DNA of 64,000 nucleotides from CAWALV01 sp963782965 (GCA_963782965.1 CAWALV010000006.1:1426001-1490000); one strand, 5' to 3'. Numbered from the stretch's first letter, positions 29,949-38,928 are shown. Made by a program: numbers and translations. The notes: generated from the letters alone by a model not told the origin.

Positions 29949-29955
29949 CCCTTCC

Positions 29956-30900
29956 ATGTCGGCGCGCAAGACCGAACGCCTGCTCAACCTGGTGATCTGC
30001 CTGCTGGCCACCAGGCGTTACCTGTCGGCCGACCAGGTCCGGCGCATGGTCGCGGGCTACGAAGACCTCGGCGACGACGCCTTCAAGCGGAAGTTCGAAC
30101 GCGACAAGGAAGACCTTCGCGACCTGGGCATCCCGCTCGAGGTCGGCAGCGACGGCGTGTTCGACGACGAGCCCGGGTACCGCATCCGGCGCGACGACTA
30201 CAGCCTCGCCGACATCGCGTTCGACCCCGCCGAACTGGCAGCCCTAGGCGTTGCCGCTCGCACCTGGCAACAGGCCAGCCTGGGCGGCCCGGCCGGGGAG
30301 GCGCTGCTGAAGCTGCGCGCCGCCGGGATCGACGTCGACGACGCGGTGCCCGTGGCCATAGAGACCCGGGTGGCCACCAGCGAACCTGCGTTCGGGCCGC
30401 TGCTCGCCGCGGCTTCCGACCGCCGTTCGGTCCGGTTCGACTACCGCGCTCACGGCGCCACGCGCCAGGTCGAACCCTGGGGCCTGGTCTCCTGGCACGG
30501 TCGCTGGTACCTCGTCGGTCACGATCGTGATCGGGCCGACACCCGGGTGTTTCGCCTCAGCCGGATCGTCGGGCCGGTCGAAGCGTTCGGCCGCCGCGGC
30601 AGCGTCGTCGTCCCGGACGACGTCGACGTGCGGGCGCTGGTGCTGCGAACGGTCGAGATGCCCGACTACCAGATCGAAGCCCGGCTGCTGGTCCGCGAGG
30701 GCACCGGCGTCGGACTGCGTCGCCGTGCGCTCTCCGTCGAGCCGGCGCACCGGCCCGGCTGGGACCTCGTCACGCTCCGGGCCGCTTACCTCGAACGGCT
30801 CGTCGACGAGGCCACCGGCTTCGGCTTCGACGTGCTGATCCTCGACCCGCCGGAGGCCCGCAAGGCTGTGATCGACCGGTTGCGGGCGGTGGCGTCGTGA
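29956..30900 (+). CDS. pafB: WYL-domain transcriptional regulator PafB
   Basis: 314 aa. N-terminal winged helix-turn-helix (SARKTERLLNLVICLLATRR, with LSADQVRRM), then the WYL domain containing RWYLVGHDRDRADTRVFRLS and a C-terminal WCX region. With PafC it forms the activator of the LexA-independent mycobacterial DNA-damage response, through a RecA-NDp-type promoter; the WYL domain is thought to sense single-stranded DNA. The stop overlaps pafC by four bases (GTGA), so the two are made together. Confidence 0.93.
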   Translation: MSARKTERLLNLVICLLATRRYLSADQVRRMVAGYEDLGDDAFKRKFERDKEDLRDLGIPLEVGSDGVFDDEPGYRIRRDDYSLADIAFDPAELAALGVAARTWQQASLGGPAGEALLKLRAAGIDVDDAVPVAIETRVATSEPAFGPLLAAASDRRSVRFDYRAHGATRQVEPWGLVSWHGRWYLVGHDRDRADTRVFRLSRIVGPVEAFGRRGSVVVPDDVDVRALVLRTVEMPDYQIEARLLVREGTGVGLRRRALSVEPAHRPGWDLVTLRAAYLERLVDEATGFGFDVLILDPPEARKAVIDRLRAVAS

Positions 30901-31871
30901 GTTCGACCGAGCAGCTCCCGCGCTTGCTCTCGCTGGTGCCCTACCTGCTGCACCGGCCGGGCGCCAAGCTGGCCGACGTCGCGCGCACCTTCGGCGTGAC
31001 CGAGCAGCAGATCAGTCGCGACCTCGAGCTCGTCTACATGTGCGGCCTGCCCGGCTACTACCCCGGGGACCTCATCGAGGTCGATATCACCGCGTCGGGG
31101 CGCATCACGCTGAGCAACGCCGATGCGATCGCCAGGCCGCTGCGACTCTCGCGCGACGAAGCCCTGCCGCTCATCGTGGGCCTGCGGATGCTTGCCGACC
31201 TGCCCGGGTTGGTCGACCGCGAAGCTGTCGACTCCGCGCTCGCCAAGTTGGAGGGTGCGGTCGGCGAGGCGGCCGCGGCGAGCCGCTCGGTGGCGATCCG
31301 CCTCGACCCGCCGGCAGCCGACCCGGCCGTGCTGGCGGTCGTCGAGACCGCGTTACGGGAAGGGCGCCGGCTGCATCTCACCTACTACGTGCCGGCGCGC
31401 GACGAATCCACCGAGCGTGATGTCGATCCGATGCGCGTCGGCGTGGTAGCGGGCCGCAGTTACCTCGAAGGCTGGTGCCGTGCCGCGGAGGCGGTGCGAC
31501 TGTTCCGCATCGACCGCATCACCTCGGCGTCCCTTCTCGACGCGCCGGCCCAGCCGCCGCCGGAAGCTCAGCCGCGCAACCTCGACGCCGGCCTGTTCCA
31601 GCCCGGCCCGGACGACGTCGACGTCACCTTGGAACTCGCGCCCGCAGCGCGTTGGGTGCCGGAGTACTACCCGTGCGAGTCGGTAGAGGAGTTGCCCGGC
31701 GGTGGCGCGCGAGTCCGGCTGCGCACGTCCGACACCAGGTGGGTCCGGCGGCTGGCCCTGCGCCTCGGTGCCCAAGGGCGCGTGATCGCACCGGCCGACC
31801 TCGCCAAGGCCGTGACGGACGACGCCGCAGCGGCGCTCGCCGCCTACGAGGCCGCGTCGCTGCTCGAGTAG
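30897..31871 (+). CDS. pafC: WYL-domain transcriptional regulator PafC
   Basis: 324 aa, partner of PafB. N-terminal HTH (LPRLLSLVPYLLHRPGAKLA, with VTEQQISRDLELV), then a WYL domain in which the name motif is diverged (GRSYLEGWCRAAEAVRLFRI). This is usual for the second subunit. C-terminal WCX-like region includes PAARWVPEYYPCESVEELPG. GTG start overlapping pafB. A 7-bp hairpin whose loop holds its TAG stop closes the gene. Confidence 0.93.
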   Translation: MSSTEQLPRLLSLVPYLLHRPGAKLADVARTFGVTEQQISRDLELVYMCGLPGYYPGDLIEVDITASGRITLSNADAIARPLRLSRDEALPLIVGLRMLADLPGLVDREAVDSALAKLEGAVGEAAAASRSVAIRLDPPAADPAVLAVVETALREGRRLHLTYYVPARDESTERDVDPMRVGVVAGRSYLEGWCRAAEAVRLFRIDRITSASLLDAPAQPPPEAQPRNLDAGLFQPGPDDVDVTLELAPAARWVPEYYPCESVEELPGGGARVRLRTSDTRWVRRLALRLGAQGRVIAPADLAKAVTDDAAAALAAYEAASLLE

Positions 31872-31878
31872 TCGAGCA
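31861..31878. terminator. hairpin with the pafC stop codon in its loop
   Basis: TGCTCGA-GTAG-TCGAGCA is a perfect 7-bp stem; the TAG stop of pafC is in the loop. A second weak stem follows at 31893-31918. No U tract. The rest of the 259-bp gap before the zinc-ribbon gene holds nothing I can identify. Confidence 0.35.
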
Positions 31879-32130
31879 CCCGCTCCCGAACCGGACGACG
31901 CCGCTTGCGCGGCCGTCCTGGCCGGGTGGGCTGTCCTGATGTGCGGCTTGACGTGCGGCCGGACCACTCGGTGTCTGCCATCTGGCGGGTCCTATGTCCG
32001 AAATGGGCCGTCCGGCCTACTGGAATGGGTCCGGTCGTGCGTCAAGAGTTCGGCGCGGCCTGCCGAAGCGTCTTTCACCAACCGGGCAAGCCCGGGTAAC
32101 TGGGCAGGCGCCCGGCGAAAGGAGTCGGCG

Positions 32131-32463
32131 ATGACAACCATCAAGGCCACGTGCCCGACGTGTGGAGAGGTCGAGCTCACGGCCGACGATCTCACGTTGA
32201 TGGTGTGCAGCCAGGCCACGTTGTCGTACTACTCCTTCCGCTGCCCGCGCTGCATCGAGGAGATTCGCAAGCCGGCCGACGACCACATCATCTCGTTGCT
32301 GGTCTCCGGCGGCGTTCGCGCCACGCATTGGAACCTTCCTGCCGAGGCACTGGAGACCCACGACGGCCCGTCGATCAGCTACGACGAGCTCTTGGACTTC
32401 GCGCTCGCCATGGAACGTACCGAATACCTCGCGGCCCTCGCGGAGCACGCCTTCCGGCCCTGA
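32131..32463 (+). CDS. small zinc-ribbon protein
   Basis: 110 aa, ATG preceded by AAAGGAG. Residues 1-40 form a zinc ribbon: CPTCGEVELTADDLTLMVC, then YYSFRCPRCIEEI, giving two CxxC pairs. The remainder is helical with SYDELLDFALAMERTEYLAA. No membrane segment. I do not know a function; it lies between pafC and the tat operon. The last bases join a threefold 17-bp repeat. Confidence 0.7.
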   Translation: MTTIKATCPTCGEVELTADDLTLMVCSQATLSYYSFRCPRCIEEIRKPADDHIISLLVSGGVRATHWNLPAEALETHDGPSISYDELLDFALAMERTEYLAALAEHAFRP

Positions 32464-32502
32464 GCGCGTTCCGGCCCTGAGCGAGTCCGGTCGCTGAGCG
32501 AG
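32452..32502 (+). repeat. three 17-bp tandem repeats at the zinc-ribbon gene 3' end
   Basis: TTCCGGCCCTGAGCG occurs at 32452 and 32469, with a diverged copy (GTCCGGTCGCTGAGCG) at 32485. The first copy includes the stop codon of the zinc-ribbon gene. Probably local slippage. Confidence 0.7.
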
Positions 32503-32507
32503 CGTGC

Positions 32508-32513
32508 TTTGAT
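32508..32513 (+). promoter_or_regulatory. -10-like hexamer before the 53-aa peptide gene
   Basis: TTTGAT ends 6 bases before the GTG at 32520. It is a weaker match than the TANNNT elements elsewhere. Confidence 0.3.
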
Positions 32514-32519
32514 GGGCGC

Positions 32520-32681
32520 GTGAGCTTCTTTTGGTGGGCGCTGGTCTTCGCCGGCCTGGGCATCATCGCGCTGGTCTTCTATGCCTTGCTCGGGCTGCGG
32601 CTGTGGCGTACCACCAGGGCGCTGGCGCGCGAGGCCGGCTCGGCGGCGCAACAGGTCTCCGGCGTGCGGGATCGTCGCTGA
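32520..32681 (+). CDS. 53-aa single-pass membrane peptide
   Basis: Reads SFFWWALVFAGLGIIALVFY, then ALLGLRLWRTTRALAREA and a short basic end. There is one strong N-terminal transmembrane helix followed by a basic amphipathic segment, a layout like TatA-type or other small membrane proteins. GTG start 6 bases after a -10-like TTTGAT. It lies 124 bases before tatA. Tiny ORFs of this form before tatA occur in actinomycetes, so coding is plausible; function unknown. Confidence 0.55.
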   Translation: MSFFWWALVFAGLGIIALVFYALLGLRLWRTTRALAREAGSAAQQVSGVRDRR

Positions 32682-32805
32682 CCCTCCGCGGCCGTCGCCG
32701 TCCCCCTGATCGGCGCCACTCACGGTGAGTACTGGCAGGTCCGCACGCCCGGCCGGGCGGCGGCGTAGCATGGCTGCACCTACCGGCATACGGAGAAAAC
32801 CGCTG

Positions 32806-33261
32806 ATGTTTCGTAACCCTGAGATCTGGCTCATCCTCATCGTGCTCGGGTTCGTGCTGTTCGGCGCGAAGCGGATGCCCGACGCCGCACGTGGCCTGGG
32901 TCGCTCGTTGCGCATCTTCAAGTCCGAGATCAAGGGCCTGAACGATGACGATCAAGCGCAGCAGGCTCAGCAGGCTCAGGCCGCCCAGCAGGCTCAGCAG
33001 AGTCAGACGGCGCCGCAGGGCCAGCTGCCTGCCGGGTACCAGAACCAGCCGGTCCAGGCGCCCGCCTACCCCGGGCAGCCGGTCCAGGCGCCCGCCTACC
33101 CCGGGCAGCCGGTCTACCAGCAGCCGACCTACCCCCAGCCCACCTACCCCCCCGCAGCCCACGTACCCGCAGCAGCCGGCACCGGCAGCGCCCGCGGCTC
33201 AGCCGGTGGTCCGGGAGCCGTCTGCCGAGCAGCCAGAGTCGCGCTAGCCCCTACCGGCTAG
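32806..33261 (+). CDS. tatA: twin-arginine translocase subunit TatA (frameshifted tail)
   Basis: TatA pore subunit: one N-terminal TM helix ([19 protein letters not shown]), the FG hinge, and amphipathic helix [18 protein letters not shown]. The functional first 50 residues are intact. A Gln/Ala then Pro/Gln/Tyr-rich tail follows, with a 30-bp tandem repeat. In a run of seven C at 33147-33153 the frame appears shifted. As written the protein ends in an odd sequence ([15 protein letters not shown]) at 33261 (151 aa). Removing one C restores [20 protein letters not shown] and a stop at 33247 (146 aa). Ribosome site GGAGAA. Acts with TatC downstream. Confidence 0.92.
   Translation: MFRNPEIWLILIVLGFVLFGAKRMPDAARGLGRSLRIFKSEIKGLNDDDQAQQAQQAQAAQQAQQSQTAPQGQLPAGYQNQPVQAPAYPGQPVQAPAYPGQPVYQQPTYPQPTYPPAAHVPAAAGTGSARGSAGGPGAVCRAARVALAPTG
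33049..33108 (+). repeat. 30-bp exact tandem repeat in tatA
   Basis: Two identical 30-bp units starting CCGGTCCAGGCGCCCGCCTA encode [10 protein letters not shown] twice. A third partial copy (CCGGTCTACCAG) follows. The tail is a repeat-driven disordered region. Confidence 0.9.
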
Positions 33262-33273
33262 ATCGGGCTTTCC

Positions 33274-34110
33274 ATGGCGGGTCTGCGCTCCGACCCCGAG
33301 GGGCGGATGTCGCTCGGCGAGCACATCCGTGAGCTGCGCAGTCGGCTGCTCAAGAGTTCGCTCGCCCTGCTCGCTGCGTCGACGATCGGCTTCGTCTTCT
33401 TCGACCGCATCTGGAGCGTTCTTCGCAGGCCGTACTGCCAGGTTCACCAAAAGCACGGCCTCGACACCATCAACGGGTGCGGAACCCTCATCTTCACCAA
33501 CGTCTTCGACCCGATCGTGTGGCACTTCAAGGTCGCTGTCATCGCCGGCATCATCGTCTCCTCACCGGTGTGGCTCTACCAGCTGTGGGCCTTCGTCACG
33601 CCGGGGCTGCGCAAGGTCGAACGCAAGTACGCGCTCGCCTTCGTCGGTGTCGCGGTGCCGCTGTTCCTCGCCGGGGCAACGCTCGCGTACTTCGTGATGT
33701 CCAAAGGCCTCCAAGTCCTGTTGAACTTCGCGCCCGCCGGCACCACGAGCCTGATCTCCATCGACCACTACCTGAGCTACGCGGTTGCGATGCTCCTGGT
33801 CTTCGGCGGCTCGTTCGTCATCCCACTGATGCTGGTGATGCTCAACCGGATGGGCGTGCTGAGCTACGCCCGGTTGAAGAAGTCGCGCCGCATGTCGATC
33901 TTCCTCGCGTTCGTCTTCTCCGCGGTCGCCACGCCGTCCGGCGATCCGGTGACCATGATGGCTCTCGGCGTGCCTTTGGTGATCTTGCTCGAAGTCGCCA
34001 CCCAGATCGCCCGCGTGCACGACGCGCGCAAGGCCAAGCAGGCGGCAGCGTCGCCCCTGGCGAACCTGTCCGACGACGAGCCATCCCCGCTCAACCTGAC
34101 CCCGAGCTGA
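33274..34110 (+). CDS. tatC: twin-arginine translocase subunit TatC
   Basis: 278-aa six-TM receptor for twin-arginine signal peptides. Conserved N-terminal MSLGEHIRELRSRLLKSSLA, then the periplasmic loop with FDPIVWHFKVAV, and TM helices through ALGVPLVILLEVATQIAR. The region FVTPGLRKVERKYA holds the conserved cytoplasmic loop glutamate area. ATG at 33274 used; the internal ATG at 33307 matches where many TatC proteins begin and is an alternative. Follows tatA by 12 or 26 bases, depending on the tatA frame. Confidence 0.94.
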   Translation: MAGLRSDPEGRMSLGEHIRELRSRLLKSSLALLAASTIGFVFFDRIWSVLRRPYCQVHQKHGLDTINGCGTLIFTNVFDPIVWHFKVAVIAGIIVSSPVWLYQLWAFVTPGLRKVERKYALAFVGVAVPLFLAGATLAYFVMSKGLQVLLNFAPAGTTSLISIDHYLSYAVAMLLVFGGSFVIPLMLVMLNRMGVLSYARLKKSRRMSIFLAFVFSAVATPSGDPVTMMALGVPLVILLEVATQIARVHDARKAKQAAASPLANLSDDEPSPLNLTPS

Positions 34111-34153
34111 TCGCGAACCCGCGCCCACACCGACGCCCTCGCGGCTGACCGCG

Positions 34154-34159
34154 TAGCGT
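34154..34159 (+). promoter_or_regulatory. -10 hexamer for leaderless helY
   Basis: TAGCGT ends 7 bases before the ATG at 34167. It overlaps an alternative GTG at 34158, which argues that the ATG is the true start. Confidence 0.45.
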
Positions 34160-34166
34160 GAATGTC

Positions 34167-36893
34167 ATGGCTGCCGATCCCACGCCGGCGCAGCGCTACG
34201 CGTCCGCCCGGCGGCGTAAAGGCTCGGCCGCCTTCGAGTCGTTCCAGGCGATGTACGACTTCACCCTCGATCCTTTCCAGGTCGAGGCGTGCCGGGCGCT
34301 CGAGGACGGGCACGGCGTGCTTGTCGCTGCACCGACCGGCTCGGGCAAGACCCTCGTCGGCGAGTTCGCGGTCCACCTGGCACTCGCCGAGGACCGGAAG
34401 TGCTTTTACACCGCGCCGATCAAGGCGCTGTCGAACCAGAAGTACGTCGACCTCACCCGCCGGTACGGCAGCGCATCCGTCGGCCTGCTCACCGGCGACA
34501 ACACGATCAACGGCGAGGCGCCGATCGTCGTCATGACGACCGAGGTCCTGCGCAACATGCTCTACGCGTCGTCGCCCACACTCACCAACCTCGGCTATGT
34601 CGTCATGGACGAGGTGCACTACCTGGCGGACCGGTTCAGGGGCGGGGTGTGGGAAGAGGTCATCATCCACCTGCCCGAGTCGGTGCGCCTGATCTCGCTG
34701 TCGGCCACCGTGAGCAACGCGGAGGAATTCGCCGACTGGCTCGTCACCGTCCGCGGTGAGACGAAGGTCATCGTCGAGGAGCACCGTCCGGTGCCGCTGT
34801 GGCAGCACATGATCGTCGGGCAGCGCATGTACGACCTGTTCGTCGAGTCCGGCGGCGAGCGCAAGCTCAACACCGATCTGGCCAGAGTGATCGGCGATGC
34901 CGAGCGCCGGCGCCGCCAGGGCGAGTTGGGCAAGGCGCGGGGCAACTATCGGCGTCCCCGACGCCGCGAGACGCCGAGCCGGGTCGACGTCATCGAGCGG
35001 TTGGACGCCGAGGGCCTGCTGCCCGCCATCACCTTCATCTTCAGCCGCAACGGCTGCGACGACGCGGTGCTCCAGTGCCTGCGCGCGAACCTGCGACTCA
35101 ACACGCCGTCCGAGGCGGCACAGGTGGAGGAGATCGTCGAGGAACGCACGGCGATGATTCCGGACGCCGACCTGCACGTGCTCGGCTACCACGAGTGGTT
35201 GGAGGGACTCCGGCGCGGCGTCGCCGCACACCACGCCGGACTCCTGCCGAGCTTCAAGGAGGCCGTCGAAGAGCTGTTCACCAAAGGGCTGGTGAAGGCG
35301 GTGTTCGCGACGGAGACGCTCGCTCTCGGTATCAACATGCCGGCGCGCACAGTGGTGCTCGAGCGCCTGGTGAAGTGGAACGGAGAGCAACACGCCGACA
35401 TCACACCGGGGGAGTACACGCAGCTCACCGGACGGGCGGGTCGGCGCGGCATCGACGTCGAGGGGCACGCCGTGGTCCTTTGGACGGAGGGTCTCGACCC
35501 GGCGGCCGTGGCCGGACTTGCGAGCACCCGCACCTATCCGTTGCGATCCAGCTTCCGGCCGTCGTACAACATGGCGGTCAACCTGGTCGGGCAGGTGGGT
35601 CGGGAGCGGGCCCGGGTGTTGTTGGAGTCGTCGTTCGCGCAGTTCCAGGCCGACCGCGCGGTCGTCGGCCTCGCCCGCCAGATCCAGCGCAACGAAGAGG
35701 CGCTCGACGGCTATCGGGAGGCGATGACCTGTCACCTCGGCGATTTCGAGGAGTACGCGGCATTGCGGCGCAAGCTCTCCGACGTCGAGTCGGCCGCCGC
35801 GCGGGATGCCGCGACCCTGCGACGCGCCGCGGCGGCGCAGTCACTCGAACGGCTCAAGCCCGGTGACGTCGTGCGAGTTCCGGCCGGACGCCGGGCCGGG
35901 TTGGCCATCGTCCTCGACCCCGGCCTGCAACATGGCGCAGAGGGAGCTCGCCCGGTCGTTCTCACCGCCGAACGCCAGGTGAAGCGGCTGTCCGTCGTCG
36001 ACTTCACCGGCCCGGTGGAGCCGATCGACCGGCTACGCATCCCGAAGTCGTTCAATGCGCGCAACGCCCAAGACCGTCGCGACCTCGCGTCAACGTTGCG
36101 CAGTCGCGGCCTGGACGACGTGGCCGGCCATCACCAACGCAGCGCGCGAGGCGGGCGCGACTCAGGTGTCGAGGACGAGATTGCGAGTCTGCGCGAACAC
36201 CTGCGCGGGCATCCTTGCCATGGCTGCGCCGAACGCGAGCAACACGCCCGGTGGGCGGAGCGGTACTGGCGGTTGCGGCGCGACACCGAGGCTCTGATCC
36301 GCCGGGTCGAGAACCGCACGAACAGCATCGCGCGAGTCTTCGACCGCGTCTGCAGTCTGTTGCAGCACCTGAACTATCTCGATGCCGAGACGGTGACCGA
36401 AGACGGCCGGCGGCTGGCCCGCCTCTACAGCGAACTCGACCTCCTGGCGGCCGAGTGCCTGCGCTCGGGTGTCTGGCGGGGGCTCAGCCCGGCTGAACTC
36501 GCCGCGGCCGTGTCGATGCTCGTCTTCGAGCCTCGCGACAGCGAGGCCGGGCCACCGCGCCTTCCGCAGGGGCGGCTGCCCGGCGTCCTCGAGCAGACGA
36601 CGGCGCTGTGGGCCGGCTTGTCCCAGGCAGAGCGCGAACGCCACCTCGATTTCCTGCGCGAGCCGTCTCCCGGATTCGCGTGGCCCGCTTACCGGTGGGC
36701 GTCCGGCGCCAGCCTCGACTCGGTCCTGACCGAGGGGGACCTGTCGGCCGGCGACTTCGTGCGGTGGGTCCGGCAGTTGCTCGACCTGTTGGGACAGGTC
36801 GCCAACGCAGCCGAACCCGATGTGCGCGGCGTCGCGGAACAGGCGAGCGACGCGCTACGCCGGGGCGTCGTCGCGTACTCCTCGGTGGGTTAG
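34167..36893 (+). CDS. helY: Ski2/Mtr4-like RNA helicase HelY
   Basis: 908-aa superfamily 2 helicase of the Ski2/Mtr4 class, orthologous in position to Rv2092c. Walker A is APTGSGKT at residues 55-62, the DEVH box is at 148-151, motif III is LSATVSN, motif VI is QLTGRAGRRGID, and ALGINMPARTVVLERL is present. After the RecA-like domains comes the Mtr4-type arch/beta region and a C-terminal helical domain (DSH-like, with YLDAETVTEDGRRLARLYSE). A short insertion (RRRQGELGKARGNYRRPRRR) is basic. The stop overlaps the convergent exonuclease gene by four bases. Confidence 0.93.
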   Translation: MAADPTPAQRYASARRRKGSAAFESFQAMYDFTLDPFQVEACRALEDGHGVLVAAPTGSGKTLVGEFAVHLALAEDRKCFYTAPIKALSNQKYVDLTRRYGSASVGLLTGDNTINGEAPIVVMTTEVLRNMLYASSPTLTNLGYVVMDEVHYLADRFRGGVWEEVIIHLPESVRLISLSATVSNAEEFADWLVTVRGETKVIVEEHRPVPLWQHMIVGQRMYDLFVESGGERKLNTDLARVIGDAERRRRQGELGKARGNYRRPRRRETPSRVDVIERLDAEGLLPAITFIFSRNGCDDAVLQCLRANLRLNTPSEAAQVEEIVEERTAMIPDADLHVLGYHEWLEGLRRGVAAHHAGLLPSFKEAVEELFTKGLVKAVFATETLALGINMPARTVVLERLVKWNGEQHADITPGEYTQLTGRAGRRGIDVEGHAVVLWTEGLDPAAVAGLASTRTYPLRSSFRPSYNMAVNLVGQVGRERARVLLESSFAQFQADRAVVGLARQIQRNEEALDGYREAMTCHLGDFEEYAALRRKLSDVESAAARDAATLRRAAAAQSLERLKPGDVVRVPAGRRAGLAIVLDPGLQHGAEGARPVVLTAERQVKRLSVVDFTGPVEPIDRLRIPKSFNARNAQDRRDLASTLRSRGLDDVAGHHQRSARGGRDSGVEDEIASLREHLRGHPCHGCAEREQHARWAERYWRLRRDTEALIRRVENRTNSIARVFDRVCSLLQHLNYLDAETVTEDGRRLARLYSELDLLAAECLRSGVWRGLSPAELAAAVSMLVFEPRDSEAGPPRLPQGRLPGVLEQTTALWAGLSQAERERHLDFLREPSPGFAWPAYRWASGASLDSVLTEGDLSAGDFVRWVRQLLDLLGQVANAAEPDVRGVAEQASDALRRGVVAYSSVG

Positions 36894-37822
36894 GGCGCGA
36901 GCGGCGCGAGGCCGAGCGCTGTCAGCAACCGCTGCATTGGACCGCGGATGCCATAGCGCTTCACCAGCTCGAGCAACGCAGGCTCGTCACGAGGGCTAGC
37001 CGGGACGGCGTCGTCGAGCCGCCCGATCGGCACATCGGCGCGAGTCGCGACGACCACGCGCGCAGCGGCGAGGTACCCGCGCGCGGCCTGGAGCTTGGTA
37101 CGGCTGCCGGCTGGAAACCCGGCGTCGCTCGTCGTGTCGAGGGCACTCATCACGGCGTCGAGGCTGCCGAACCGCGAGAGCAACGCGGCCGCCGTCTTCT
37201 CCCCGATCCCGCCGACGCCGGGTAGGCCGTCGCTGGGGTCGCCGCGCAGGACGGCGAAATCTGCGTACGCCCGGCCCGGAATGCCGTACCGGGCGCTGAC
37301 GGCGGCTTCGTCGACGACCTCCGCCTTACCCACGCCGCGAGCCGTATAGACGATGCGAACCGCTCGCGCGTCGTCGACGAGCTGGAAGAGGTCACGGTCG
37401 CCGGTCACCACGTCGACCGGGTCGGGCGAGGCCGCAGCGAGCGTGGCGATGACGTCGTCGGCCTCGAAGCCGGGCACCCCGATGCGGGCCAGGCCCAGGG
37501 CGTCGAGCGTCTCCTCGATGATGGCGACCTGCGGCACGAGCGCCGCCGGAACGGTTTCGCCACCGTCGGGTGCCAGTCGGTGTGCCTTGTAGGAGGGCAG
37601 CAGGTCGACCCGAAACGCCGGCCGCCAGTCGGCGTCCATGCAGGCGACGATCCGGCTGGGCCGGGCCCGCTCGACGAGAACGGAGACGAAATCCAGCAGG
37701 CCGCGAACGGCATTGACCGGCGTGCCGTCCGGGGCGGTGACCGTCTCGGGCACGCCGTAGAAGGCCCGAAAGTACAGCGACGGCGTGTCGAGCAGCAGCA
37801 GCTTGCTGGGCGCCGATGTCAC
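36890..37822 (-). CDS. 5'-3' exonuclease, PolA-N-domain type (Rv2090-like)
   Basis: 310-aa stand-alone flap/5'-3' exonuclease. N-terminal metal residues are in LLLLDTPSLYFRAFYG, ACMDADWRPAFRVDLLPSYK, PGFEADDVIATLA and VVTGDRDLFQLVDD. The helix-hairpin-helix SDGLPGVGGIGEKTAAALLS binds DNA. It lacks polymerase domains. Starts with GTG 8 bases after a TATCGT hexamer (minus strand). Likely primer removal or repair, as in Rv2090 next to helY. Confidence 0.92.
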   Translation of the reverse strand: MTSAPSKLLLLDTPSLYFRAFYGVPETVTAPDGTPVNAVRGLLDFVSVLVERARPSRIVACMDADWRPAFRVDLLPSYKAHRLAPDGGETVPAALVPQVAIIEETLDALGLARIGVPGFEADDVIATLAAASPDPVDVVTGDRDLFQLVDDARAVRIVYTARGVGKAEVVDEAAVSARYGIPGRAYADFAVLRGDPSDGLPGVGGIGEKTAAALLSRFGSLDAVMSALDTTSDAGFPAGSRTKLQAARGYLAAARVVVATRADVPIGRLDDAVPASPRDEPALLELVKRYGIRGPMQRLLTALGLAPLAP

Positions 37823-37977
37823 AGCCGACCACGATACGGTCGGCGCGGCCGCCGCCCCAATTGCTCCCCCCTGATCCCGGCAACCCGGGTCAAACCGACT
37901 TTCGCGGGGTGACTGGACATCACGGCTTGGTTACGGAAGGGTGGCCGCGAGTTCCCCTGCTCCGGAGGTCCTATCTC

Positions 37978-38814
37978 GTGTCGCGCCTGACGCACCGTCT
38001 CGTCGTGGCCCTGGTGGCTCCGACCGTCCTGTGCGTCGCGACCACCGCCGCCGTAGCGGCGTCCGCACTCGCGCCGGCGGGCGTGGCATATGCGTCGGCG
38101 CAGACGAGCCTGGTGAGCCTGTTGAACGGCGCGCGAGCTTCGGCCGGGCTACCTGCCTTGACGGTCAGCAGCGACCTCGCAGCCGTGGCGGCACGGCAGG
38201 CCGGAACCATGGCCAGCACGCGGGTTCTCGCGCACACCCCTAACCTCCCCGGTGCTGTGTGCTGCTGGAGCAGCGTCGGGGAGAACGTGGGCATGGGCGC
38301 GTCCGCGTCCACGGTGCACCAGGCGTTCATGGCGTCTTCCGCCCATCGCGCCAACATTCTGAGCGCGACCTACACGCAGGTCGGGGTGGGCACCGCGGTC
38401 GACTCGTCCGGAATGCTGTGGGTGTCGGAGATCTTCCGTCGGCCGTCCGGCGCCGCTCCGCCGCCCCCCACGACGGCGCCCCCTACGACGGCGCGACGAA
38501 CGACGGCGCCGCCGCAGCCTGCACCCACCACCCACCCGGTCGCCAAGCCGGCACCGACGCGCACAGCCGCAGCGAAGACAGCGACCACGAAGGCCGCAGT
38601 GACGCCCCCACCACAGTCGCCGGCCGCCCCGCCCCAACCCCCCCGCTCGGTCCGGCAGGCGACCTCCCGTGACCTCGCCGCGGGACGTCCGCCGCTGGGC
38701 GCGGCCTCCCTGTTCGCCGCCCAACTCGCCGGCTCCGCCGCGTTCGTCAACAGCTCCGACCCCGTCGGCCGCGTCTTCGAGTTCATTGCGGTCAGCGCTC
38801 GGGTCACCGGCTGA
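37978..38814 (+). CDS. secreted CAP-domain (SCP-like) protein
   Basis: 278 aa, GTG with GGAGGT ribosome site. N-terminal signal peptide (core VVALVAPTVLCVATTAAVAA), then the CAP domain at about 40-155: LLNGARASAGLPALTVSSDL, SSVGENVGMG, ASSAHRANILSATYTQVGVG. The segment GAVCCWSS has two adjacent cysteines. The C-terminal 120 residues are Pro/Thr/Ala-rich, a cell-wall linker. Bacterial CAP proteins are extracellular with varied, mostly unproven activities. The shared CAP His/Glu residues are visible. Confidence 0.85.
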   Translation: MSRLTHRLVVALVAPTVLCVATTAAVAASALAPAGVAYASAQTSLVSLLNGARASAGLPALTVSSDLAAVAARQAGTMASTRVLAHTPNLPGAVCCWSSVGENVGMGASASTVHQAFMASSAHRANILSATYTQVGVGTAVDSSGMLWVSEIFRRPSGAAPPPPTTAPPTTARRTTAPPQPAPTTHPVAKPAPTRTAAAKTATTKAAVTPPPQSPAAPPQPPRSVRQATSRDLAAGRPPLGAASLFAAQLAGSAAFVNSSDPVGRVFEFIAVSARVTG

Positions 38815-38928
38815 TTCGCCGCCTTGATCTGGCGCCGTGAGCAGGTCGCTGTATTCGGCCGTTTTCCTACGCCACAACGAGTGGCCCCTGACCTGCGAAG
38901 ATACGCATTCCTGCACGTCAGCGGCCGG

